Assembly (NCBI GenBank): GCA_963977135.1
Contig: CAXBNN010000007.1
Location: 1-64,000 of the forward strand
DNA: 64,000 bases
Direction of reading: 5' to 3'
From: UBA2040 sp963977135
GTDB lineage: Bacteria; Bacteroidota; Bacteroidia; Flavobacteriales_D; Crocinitomicaceae
Each line of letters starts with the position of its first letter. The stretch's first letter is position 1. A program made the position numbers and the translations under genes. This document shows positions 51,526 to 60,400 of the stretch, piece by piece. Under the pieces are notes generated by a model, which ran no database searches, had not been told where the DNA came from, and saw nothing but the letters and a program-made list of their open reading frames with translations.

Positions 51526-52985
51526 TATTTCTTCATTTTGATAAATAATTCCTTAGCTATGGCCAAATCATCAAATGGATGTTTTACGCCTTTTATGTCT
51601 TGGTATTTTTCATGACCCTTTCCTGCAATTAGCAGAATATCGTTGCTTTGCGCCAATGAAATGGCTAGTTTAATCGCTTCTTTTCTATCGGAAATAGTTA
51701 TGTTTTTTGCTTGGTTTTCTTCTGGAATTCCAGCTTCCATTTCTTCAAGTATTGTATTTGGATCTTCGGTTCTTGGGTTGTCTGATGTCAAAATGGTTTG
51801 ATTGCTCATTCTAGAGGCAATTTGAGCCATTTGTGGACGTTTTGTTTTGTCTCTATCGCCGCCACAACCAACAAGCGAAATAACTTTGTTTCCTTCTTTT
51901 CTAAAAGAAGAAATAGTTTTCAATACGTTTTCTAAGGCGTCTGGTGTGTGCGCGTAATCAACTATGCAAGTGATGTTTGATGCACTTTTGAAAAATTCAA
52001 ACCTTCCATCTACTGATTTTAGAGTGCTCATTGCTGTAAGAACCTCTAAAGAATCCATTTCTAATAGCTGAGTTACACCATAAACTGCCAATAAATTGTA
52101 GGCATTGAACTCACCAATGAGTTGAGTGTAAACTTCTCGACCATTGATTTGAAGAATCAATCCAGTTAACTCATTTTCGATTATTTTTCCTTTATAGTCT
52201 GAAGGAGTTTTAAGCGAATAAGTGCTTTTGCTTGCCTTGGTGTTTTGCAACATCACCATACCATTCTTATCGTCGGAATTCGTTAAAGCGAAAGATTCCT
52301 TTGATAAATTATCAAACAGAGTTTTCTTAACTTCAATGTACTCTTTGAATGTTTTGTGGTAATCCAAATGGTCGTGGGTGATATTCGTAAATACAGCAAT
52401 ATCGAAACAAAGTGCAGCTGTTCTTTTTTGATGAATTGCATGCGAACTAACTTCCATGAATACGTGCGAACATCCATTTTCAACCATTTTGGCTAATAGT
52501 TCCGCTAATGCAATTGGATTTGGAGTCGTATGTGTGGCGGGAATTTCTTCTGTTCCAATTTTGTTTACTACTGTTGACAATAACCCTGTTTGGTAACCCA
52601 TCGATTGAAACAAGGAGTGCAATAAGGTGGTAGTGGTCGTTTTTCCATTAGTTCCAGTAACACCAACCATTTTTAATTTGTCAGATGGTTTGCCAAAGAA
52701 GTTATGAGCGGCAATTGCAACTGTTTCAGCTGAATCTTTAACCTGAATAAAGTTGATGCCTCTTACTTCTCTGTTGTCTTGAACAACAATGTTGTAGCAT
52801 CCTTTTTTTATAACGTCGTCAATATATTTGTGTCCATCGGTTGTACTTCCGACGATGGCAAAGAAAAGCGTGTTTTCGTCCACATTTCTAGAATCAAAAG
52901 AAAGTTTGGAGATAGGGTTTTCCTTATTCCAATTGGAATTCACTACTGAAATGCCTTGCAATATGTTTTCAAGTTTCATTTTCAT
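51525..52985 (-). CDS. murE: UDP-MurNAc-tripeptide synthetase (meso-diaminopimelate-adding)
   Basis: 486 residues. ATP loop GTNGKTT (111-117). The DNPR motif at 402-405 (SDNPRTEDP) is the known mark of enzymes adding meso-diaminopimelate rather than lysine, so the peptidoglycan should be the meso-DAP type usual for Gram-negative bacteria. It overlaps the ftsI stop by four bases (ATGA) and shares a base with the mraY start. Confidence 0.97.
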   Translation of the reverse strand: MKMKLENILQGISVVNSNWNKENPISKLSFDSRNVDENTLFFAIVGSTTDGHKYIDDVIKKGCYNIVVQDNREVRGINFIQVKDSAETVAIAAHNFFGKPSDKLKMVGVTGTNGKTTTTTLLHSLFQSMGYQTGLLSTVVNKIGTEEIPATHTTPNPIALAELLAKMVENGCSHVFMEVSSHAIHQKRTAALCFDIAVFTNITHDHLDYHKTFKEYIEVKKTLFDNLSKESFALTNSDDKNGMVMLQNTKASKSTYSLKTPSDYKGKIIENELTGLILQINGREVYTQLIGEFNAYNLLAVYGVTQLLEMDSLEVLTAMSTLKSVDGRFEFFKSASNITCIVDYAHTPDALENVLKTISSFRKEGNKVISLVGCGGDRDKTKRPQMAQIASRMSNQTILTSDNPRTEDPNTILEEMEAGIPEENQAKNITISDRKEAIKLAISLAQSNDILLIAGKGHEKYQDIKGVKHPFDDLAIAKELFIKMKK

Positions 52986-55093
52986 TTCAATATTATTTCC
53001 CCTGTTCCACCTTTAAATATCATTCCGCCTTGCGCTGGGTACTGTTGTTTTACCGTTCCATAACCTTTTACATACGCATTCATACCGCAGGCCTCAATCA
53101 AGAAGACAGCATCTTTAGCTGAAAGACCAATTACATTCGGCATTACTTTGTTAGTTGTCTCTCGTTTTTGAAAAAGGACTTTATTTTCGTCTGCTTTTGT
53201 GTTTACCCATTCTTCCTGATTCTTTGTTGAATAAGGTATTTTCAATTCGGCTAATACAGTTTTCAAATCATTTCGATATCCATTGATGGAAATTGGTATT
53301 TCCTTTCTCAGTCTATTTTTTTCGTTTACGGCTTCATGATAGCGCAGGGTAGAGGCATATACTTTGTTTGCGATAGCGGAGAATACCGTTCCTGAAACTG
53401 ACGCCCCGTAAATGTCTTTGTTAGGAGCAGAAATGACCACTATACAAGAATAAAGAGGATCCTGAGCAGGAAAATAGCCGGCAAATGATGCTTGGTATTT
53501 TTCTTCGCCTCGATTTCCATAGCGTAGGTCAGAATTTAGAATTCTTGCAGTTCCAGTTTTCCCAGCAATTTTGAAATATGCAGACTTCAAAGCAGAACCA
53601 GTACCTTGAAGAATAACACCCTCAAGCGCCTTTTTTAATTCTTTTAGTGTTCCGTCTGAACAAATTTTTGATTTGATAGTTACCGGGTCAAAACGTTGAA
53701 TTAATTCGCCATTTCGACGTATTTCGCTCACAAACTGTGGTCGCACTAAACGTCCGTTGTTAGCAACGGCATTGTAGAATGCCAAAGTTTGCAAAGGTGT
53801 TTGTTGTACTTCATAACCAATTGCCATCCATGCTAAAGAGATACCAGACCACATTTTAGAACCTGGAGCATACATCGTTGGTGTTGGTTCTCCGGCCAAT
53901 TCGATTCCCAATGGATCAGCTAGACCAAATGATTTTAGTCTTTTTATAAATGTTTCAGGTTCGTTGCGGTAAGCGTTAAAGATGACGCGGGATATAACGT
54001 TTGATGAAAGCTCAAGCGCTTGTGTGATAGTTATTTTGCCGTAACCGTCTGTTTTTGAATCACGTAAAACCGCATCATAGAATTTGTAAGTTCCGTCGGC
54101 ATAGACATAATCAGACATTTTGATTTTTTTGTCTTCCAATGCAGCCATTAAAGAAGCTAATTTGAATGTAGATCCTGGAACTTCTTTTGTGCCGATAGCG
54201 TAGTTGTAGAGCTCGTAGTAGTTTCCGTCTTTTCCACGAGTCAAATTGGCAATTGCTTTTACATGACCAGTTTTAACGTCCATTACAATGGCGGTTCCAC
54301 TTCGTGCACCTTGATTGGCCAATTGTCGGTACAATTCTGAATGAGCAACTTCTTGAATTTCCTTATCAATTGTGGTTACTACGTCGGCGCCTTCAACTGC
54401 GTTTTTTACAATTTGTCCAGTTTTTTTCCAGCCTGTGGAGATTCTTTGCTCAATTTCTTCTCCTTCTTCTCCTGACAGGTATTCATTGTACGCTCCTTCA
54501 ATCCCAACTCTAAGCTCTTTTTTGCCAGGGTTTTGTTGGTAATAACCTAGAGTGCGTTTCAACAATTCTCCTTGAGGTCGTTTGCGAATGATAGTTTCAT
54601 CAGTATCAACTATTCCACCCCTCAATCTGCCTAGATTGAATATTGGTAGTTCGCGTAATTTTTTTCTCTCATCGTTAGTAGCCTTGCTTTTTAGGAGTAA
54701 ATAGCGATTTCCGTTATTTCTTGCTCTACGGATATACATCTCGTATTCTCTAGAAGTCATTTCTGGAAACATTTTGGCTAAACCTCTGCATAAACCAGAA
54801 ATTTCATCATCGAAAGTTTTTTGCTTAACCACGGTTGGGTCCATGTGTATGTCGTAGAAAGAAACAGAGGTAACAAGTGGATTTCGATCAGCGTCTAAAA
54901 CTTCACCTCTTCTTGGTTTTCGTTTAACGACACGCGTTGGAATTTTGTCTTCCGAAGCTTGAGATATAGCAAAGACATTCGATTTACCTTCAAGTTGAAG
55001 AGAAACGGTGTTGGTGAAAACAATAATCATCAAAACAACGAAACCGAAGTAAATGAGATAAGCTCTCCAATATATGTCCTTTCTTTCTTTCAA
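52982..55093 (-). CDS. ftsI: Septal transpeptidase FtsI (PBP3-like) with C-terminal PASTA domain
   Basis: 703 residues. One transmembrane helix (about 11-30), a PBP dimerisation region (about 55-240), then the transpeptidase with SxxK Ser308-TF-Lys311, SxN Ser363-S-Asn365 and KTG 512-514. The end (VMPNVIGLSAKDAVFLIEACG, about 645-703) is a single PASTA-like domain, found in other Bacteroidota FtsI but absent from the Escherichia coli protein. It crosslinks septal peptidoglycan and partners with FtsW. The start is a TTG directly after the in-frame TAG of ftsL; no ATG lies upstream of the transmembrane helix. Confidence 0.97.
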   Translation of the reverse strand: MKERKDIYWRAYLIYFGFVVLMIIVFTNTVSLQLEGKSNVFAISQASEDKIPTRVVKRKPRRGEVLDADRNPLVTSVSFYDIHMDPTVVKQKTFDDEISGLCRGLAKMFPEMTSREYEMYIRRARNNGNRYLLLKSKATNDERKKLRELPIFNLGRLRGGIVDTDETIIRKRPQGELLKRTLGYYQQNPGKKELRVGIEGAYNEYLSGEEGEEIEQRISTGWKKTGQIVKNAVEGADVVTTIDKEIQEVAHSELYRQLANQGARSGTAIVMDVKTGHVKAIANLTRGKDGNYYELYNYAIGTKEVPGSTFKLASLMAALEDKKIKMSDYVYADGTYKFYDAVLRDSKTDGYGKITITQALELSSNVISRVIFNAYRNEPETFIKRLKSFGLADPLGIELAGEPTPTMYAPGSKMWSGISLAWMAIGYEVQQTPLQTLAFYNAVANNGRLVRPQFVSEIRRNGELIQRFDPVTIKSKICSDGTLKELKKALEGVILQGTGSALKSAYFKIAGKTGTARILNSDLRYGNRGEEKYQASFAGYFPAQDPLYSCIVVISAPNKDIYGASVSGTVFSAIANKVYASTLRYHEAVNEKNRLRKEIPISINGYRNDLKTVLAELKIPYSTKNQEEWVNTKADENKVLFQKRETTNKVMPNVIGLSAKDAVFLIEACGMNAYVKGYGTVKQQYPAQGGMIFKGGTGEIILK

Positions 55094-55489
55094 CTATTTT
55101 TTCTTTATTCGAATAACTTTTGTTGGATTTACAGTTTCTTTAAGACCTGTTTCACCTAATTGATTTAACAACGTAATTCTTTTTGTATTTTCTTCTAATT
55201 CTGCTTTTTTAGCAACGTAATCACCCATTAACTCATCTAAGTCTTTCTGGGTCGAATCAACTTCTTTCGTAAGTTGCTTATCATAGTATCCTTTAGCGAC
55301 TAGAAGGATCAGAAGAAAAATGAAGTAGAAGATGAAGCTCAAGTTCTTTGTCACGAATTCTTTGGTCAAGAAATCGCCATTCAAAATTTGAATAAGCGTA
55401 TTCGGTTTTTTCAAAGAGCTTTTTTCTTTTTTCTCTTTCTTCTTGGCCGAGGAAACTTGGGTTTTATCTATGATTTCATTATCTGCCAT
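55094..55489 (-). CDS. ftsL: FtsL-like division protein
   Basis: 131 residues. A basic cytoplasmic tail (about 1-45, many Lys), one transmembrane helix (about 49-68), then a periplasmic coiled-coil segment (about 70-118, STQKDLDELMGDYVAKKAELEENTKRI) and a basic end (KVIRIKKK). Position between rsmH and ftsI and this layout match FtsL, which joins FtsB and FtsQ and helps activate FtsW/FtsI. Sequence similarity in FtsL is always low. The ORF overlaps rsmH by 11 bases and ends in frame with, and directly next to, ftsI. Confidence 0.88.
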   Translation of the reverse strand: MADNEIIDKTQVSSAKKKEKKEKSSLKKPNTLIQILNGDFLTKEFVTKNLSFIFYFIFLLILLVAKGYYDKQLTKEVDSTQKDLDELMGDYVAKKAELEENTKRITLLNQLGETGLKETVNPTKVIRIKKK

Positions 55490-56399
55490 TGCGTTCTGAA
55501 ATTCTTAGTTTAGCACTCCTAGCTCTATTGTTTTTCTCTATTTCGGATGCATCTGCTTCTATTGGGTGGCGGTTGATTTCAGTAAGAGGTTTTAACACGT
55601 TACCGAAAAAATCTTTTTCGATTTTACCATCTAGTGAACCCCTTTTCATAAAATTCTTCACCAATCTGTCTTCCAGCGAGTGATAAGACATAACTACCAA
55701 GCGGCCGCCGTCTTTTAATACATCTGGTGTTTGCAACAAAAAGTCCTCAAGAACTTTCATTTCATTGTTTACCTCTATGCGAATTGCCTGAAAAATTTGA
55801 GCATAGAACTTATGTTCCTTGTATTTTGGTGCAAGAGGCTCTAAAGTTTCAATTAAGTCGCCAGTAGTTTCAAATGGATGAGATGCACGGCGACTAACAA
55901 TTTCACGAGCAATTCTCATAGGAGACTTAACTTCTCCATATTGATTAAAAATGCGAGCTAAATTTTCGGCATCGTATTCATTTACAATATTTTTGGCGCT
56001 GATTTCTGCGTTTTGATTCATGCGCATATCTAAAGCGTCATTACTGCGAATCGAAAAACCTCTTGTTCCTTGATCAAATTGATGTGAAGAAACTCCTAAA
56101 TCAGCTAGAATTCCATCAACGTAAGAAATGTTTAAAAGCTTAAGGTGATTTTGTAAAAAAGAGAAATTGCTTTCAACGAAATAAAAATTATCCGCTTCCC
56201 ATAGATTTGCTTTAGCATCAGCATCTTGGTCAAATACAATAAGTTTTCCTTTTGGAGAAAGTCGTTCAAAAATCGCTCGGGAATGACCTCCACCACCGAA
56301 GGTAACATCAACATAAATTCCATCAGGATTGATGTTCAATCCTTCAAGACATTTGTCAAGCATTACGGGGATATGATATTCTGTGTTATTCTTCTCCAT
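55479..56399 (-). CDS. rsmH: 16S rRNA (cytosine(1402)-N(4))-methyltransferase
   Basis: 306 residues. The SAM-binding motif VDVTFGGGGHS (30-40), then the family segments ILADLGVSSHQFD and FSIRSNDALDMRMN in the middle. The C-terminal part holds RLVVMSYHSLEDRLVKNFMK. It methylates N4 of C1402 in 16S rRNA. It overlaps mraZ by 14 bases in a different frame. Confidence 0.98.
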   Translation of the reverse strand: MEKNNTEYHIPVMLDKCLEGLNINPDGIYVDVTFGGGGHSRAIFERLSPKGKLIVFDQDADAKANLWEADNFYFVESNFSFLQNHLKLLNISYVDGILADLGVSSHQFDQGTRGFSIRSNDALDMRMNQNAEISAKNIVNEYDAENLARIFNQYGEVKSPMRIAREIVSRRASHPFETTGDLIETLEPLAPKYKEHKFYAQIFQAIRIEVNNEMKVLEDFLLQTPDVLKDGGRLVVMSYHSLEDRLVKNFMKRGSLDGKIEKDFFGNVLKPLTEINRHPIEADASEIEKNNRARSAKLRISERNGR

Positions 56400-56844
56400 C
56401 CAAGTTACCCATTACTTCATCCGCCAAATCAGCGAAATCTGTCATGTTGCCTTCAATTAAGTTGAAGTACTTGGCTTTGTCCCAAATTTCAATACGATCA
56501 TTGTACGCAATAATCATGGCCTCTTTGTCTAAGCCCACTCGTTCAAGGTGACCAACAGGAATCAGTATTCGTCCTGCCGAGTCTAATGAAATGTTCTTTG
56601 CTCCCTGGTGGAACAACCGATAGAACATTCGATTTTTAGGTTTGAATAAATTCAACTTGGAAAGTTTTTGACTCAATTTCTCCCATTCATTCATGGGGTA
56701 AAGCGTTAAACAATCCTCAAAACCCTTGTTGAGCATGAAATTTTCTTGGGCAGCAGGGGAAAGCTGTTTCCGCAAATGTGCTGGAAACATGAATCGACCT
56801 TTGTTGTCGAGCTTCACTTCATATTCACCTACTAAACCAAACAT
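56386..56844 (-). CDS. mraZ: Transcriptional regulator MraZ
   Basis: 152 residues with two AbrB-like SpoVT folds: the first at YEVKLDNKGRFMFPAHLR (about 8-25), the second at ISLDSAGRILIPVGHL (about 79-94). MraZ forms rings and represses the dcw operon by binding repeats near its own promoter in Escherichia coli and in mollicutes. It is the first gene of the operon. The GTGG repeats directly upstream make autoregulation likely here. Confidence 0.97.
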   Translation of the reverse strand: MFGLVGEYEVKLDNKGRFMFPAHLRKQLSPAAQENFMLNKGFEDCLTLYPMNEWEKLSQKLSKLNLFKPKNRMFYRLFHQGAKNISLDSAGRILIPVGHLERVGLDKEAMIIAYNDRIEIWDKAKYFNLIEGNMTDFADLADEVMGNLDGEE

Positions 56845-56879
56845 AACATTTAATAATGAGTAAAATTAGCGGATTTTTA

Positions 56880-56900
56880 CCACTTTTTACCACAAATATA
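56880..56900 (-). promoter_or_regulatory. mraZ promoter and MraZ-type operator, proximal copy
   Basis: On the minus strand the -7 element TATATTTG (56893-56900, exact TAnnTTTG) is followed at once by GTGGTAAAAAGTGG (56893-56880), then a further TAAAAA: two GTGG units 10 bases apart. MraZ of Escherichia coli binds TGGG-type and of mollicutes AAAGTG-type repeats with similar phasing. A regulator bound here would block the -7 region and start site. Confidence 0.75.
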
Positions 56901-56986
56901 CAATTTGTTGATAAACTCTTACGAATGTTAATTCAATATAGTTACATATGTTTGAAATATTGTTGGAAATGAGTAATTTATTAACG

Positions 56987-57000
56987 GTGGTAAAAAGTGG
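56987..57000 (+). promoter_or_regulatory. MraZ-type operator, distal inverted copy
   Basis: GTGGTAAAAAGTGG at 56987-57000 on the plus strand is an exact inverted copy of the 14-bp element at 56880-56893. A further aagtgg (57011-57017) follows 15 bases later. The two elements are about 94 bases apart, so a multimeric MraZ could bridge them by looping, and the distal copy faces the giant surface-protein gene. Confidence 0.65.
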
Positions 57001-57492
57001 TTTTTTTTATCAAGTGGTTTTAAAGTCACAACATACGAAATGTAAGTTATTAACAATTGATGAAAATTAATTGGATAACTTATTTCCTATACTTTATACA
57101 GCTTGTAGACAGCAACGTAAGGTTTTAAACAAATTCGTAAGGATAATATTTTGAAGTTACATTAATTTAATGGAATTTTGTTTGAATACACGTTTGTTGA
57201 TACTTAGTTCGCGTACCGTTTTCTGTTGGTTGAAAGTGATAGGAAAATACATCGTAAAGGATAATGTTCTTTTTGCTTTTATTTCAATAATAAGCAGTTG
57301 AAAGGGGCATGCAACTTTGAAGATAAAATGAACGTTATGAAAGACCTTTAATCTTTTTGGCTCGTATGTTCTACGCTACCAGCCAGAAATATTAAAAGTT
57401 TAATTATACTTTAAATTAAATTTTTTTGAGCTCTTACTTTGAAAACTAATCAGCTCAATATTTTATAGTGAATAAAATATATTTTTAAGAAT

Positions 57493-60400
57493 ATGAATTT
57501 ATTTAAAACTACCTTCAGAAGGAAAGCTGTTGTAGCTGCCTTCTTGTCGCTATTTATCATAAACAATGTTTTGGCAGATGGGACTAGACAGGTATCCCCA
57601 ACGAATAGTGTTAATGGTACGGCTTTGTTGTCAGCTCCGGATGTTAACATAGGGCCCTTCAGAAATGCTTCTGATGAAAAACGATTACGATTTACGATTG
57701 TTAATAATGCGACTGAAAATTTATATTTTGGATTTCAACCGCGTACCTACGAAAATTCGCTGACCACTTTAAAGAACAATGTATATTTTAGAATATTTAA
57801 TGCAGCTGGAACTCAGGTTCAAGGACCTACGCTAATTCCCGTAGCTGCTGGCACAGGTTTTATTGCCAATTACACACAGGCTTTTGCTGGGCCGAATATA
57901 GGTGGAGCTACTCCAACAGGATATACACCTTTTCTATTTGATCCCACTGCAAACGGTGATTTTTATATTGAATTATATTCAAGTAACAATGGTGGTGTAA
58001 CTGCGGATGTTACTTCAGCTGGAAGGGTAACTTTTCCATTTTTTGATTTAACTGTTTCTACAACTTCTAGCGTTCAATCTATTGGCCGACTATGGTCAAA
58101 AGAGTGGGGATTGGCAGCTTGTAATTTGACATCGGGTAATTTCCAAAACGATTGGAACTCATCTTTTACGGGTAAGTTTATTGCCTATAGCCCTGATCAA
58201 TTCAAACTACAAGTCAACTTCACATCTGGTTTCAGGCCTTTGGGGTTTGAGGTTGCCATGAATTATGAAGGTGTTGGGAATTCAGGTGTATGGACAAATG
58301 ATAGAAAGTCAGTGAACGCCAATGTCACGGTTCCCGATATTGTTAATGGATATAAGGTTTTCTTAACAGAGCCAGATATTGTGGCCTTTCCAAATGGAAC
58401 TATTGCAAACCCTGCGATTACAAAAAAGATATTTGGATGTCAAGGAGGTTATTACATTCCCTATTATTTGGATCAGCCTGGTGATTTTGCACTTTTATTG
58501 GATTTAAATGGAACGGCGGGTTTCCAACCAGGTACTTCGGATATTGTATTGGAGGCGTTTAATCAATCGATAGGGAGTAATGTGTTTTTCTGGAATGGAC
58601 TAGATGGACTGGGAAACCCCGTGCCAAGTAATTTTGTTGCTCAAGTAACGACATATTCTTTTCAAGGAAGAACTAATATTCCAATGTTTGATGCCGAGCT
58701 TAATATTGGTGGGATTTCTGTAACATCTGTGTACCCTAATCCTAATAGCAATAGACAAATATTTTGGGATGACTCAAGTATAACTCCTTTTGGGACTTGT
58801 TTAACACAAGAGGAAAATGAAACAACTGGTGGTATTGTAAGATCTGGTTTGTTTGGTGGAGTTTTTGGGCCTACTCACGCATGGAATGGTAGTAATCCGA
58901 ATTTAACTGTTCCTGCTTCTGCTGGTGGACAAGGTTCTGCAACTAATGGAGCCCTTTGTGATGATTATGGAAATAATCGAGTGATAAATTCATGGTTTTA
59001 TGCATCAGATATTGCATCGAACACATTATCACTAAAGTTGCCTTCTTGCGATAATGATGATGACGGAATTTCTGATAATTTAGATATAGATGATGACAAT
59101 GATGGTATATATGATGTTGTCGAATATGTGGGTTTGCCCAATCCTTGGGCTGATGCAGATTTAGATGGCATCCCAAATTTCTTGGACCCTTCTGCAACTG
59201 GATTTGTAGATACAAACTTTGACGGAGTGGACGACAGATATGATTTCGACCTTGATGGGGTCATTAATCAATTTGATCAAGATACAGATAACGATGGTAT
59301 TCCTGATAACATTGAAGCACAAACTACTTTAGGTTATGTAGCTCCAACGGGTACAATTAATGCTCAAGGAGTTTACCCGAGTTACTTTGCTTTGGGTGGT
59401 TTAGTCCCTGTTAATACTGATGGTACGGATAATCCTGATTACAAAGATTTGAATTCAGACAATGAAGGAGGCAACGATACTGCTGAAGCGGGAATCACAC
59501 TGATAGGTTTGGATACAGATGGTGATGGATTAGATAATGCTACCGATGCAACTCCTACAACTGGATATGCTGACGTAAACGGAATTTATGACAATACACA
59601 ATTCGATAATTTCCCAGATGTTGATGCTGATGTTCTCGCGGGTGGGGATGTTGATTGGAGAGATGCAATATTTAATGATCACGATAATGACGGTGTTCCA
59701 GATTTAGTTGACTTAGATGATGACAATGATGGAATCTTAGATACTGTTGAAAATGGTGGTTTAGCGGATCCATTGGCAGATGCTGATGGGGATGGAATCT
59801 TAAATTATTTGGATCCTACATTCCCAGGTCGTATTGATGCTAACGGAGACGGAGTAGATGATCGTTATGATTTTGACCTCGATGGCATTATCAATGAGTT
59901 CGATTTAGATTCTGATAATGACGGTATCTTCGATGTTATCGAAGCGGGTGGGGTCGATTCTGACTTGAATGGTACCGCAAATGATGATGATAATAACGTA
60001 AACAACACTGCAACTAATGGTATTCCAACATCTGCTGGTGCTGGAACGACTCCGTTAGATTTTGGTAACAACGGAACTCCAAACTATTTGAACTTAGATT
60101 CTGATGAAGATGGATGTTTCGACGTTCGTGAAGCTGGTTTTGTTGATCAAAATAACGATGGTAAATTGGGGACAAACCCTACCATCGTTAATGCGGATGG
60201 GCGTGTAACAGGAACAACAGCTACGAATGGTTATACAGGAACGAATGCAAATGTTACTACTGCAGGAATTGCAGGAAGTATTACAACTCAACCTGCTCCA
60301 ACCACAAATATAGCAACAGGATCATCTGGAAATATTTCAGTTGTAGCTGCAGGTTCAGGGTTAGTGTACCAATGGCAAATTAGCACAAATGGAGGAACTT

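Larger units (their letters stand above)
56845..57492. other. 648-base divergent intergenic region
   Basis: It separates mraZ from the giant surface-protein gene. It contains the mraZ promoter, the two 14-bp GTGG elements and, at about 57011, another aagtgg. The remaining 57030-57490 is AT-rich, with scattered T-tracts and no coding frame, hairpin or RNA gene I can support. A probable plus-strand promoter for the giant gene was not clear: TTACTTTG near 57436 is one base short of TAnnTTTG. Confidence 0.6.

Noticed and set aside
56903..56914. DnaA-box-like sequence (tgttgataa) near mraZ, hinting at an origin
   Set aside because: One mismatched box alone in AT-rich DNA is expected by chance; no cluster of boxes and no dnaA/dnaN genes nearby.
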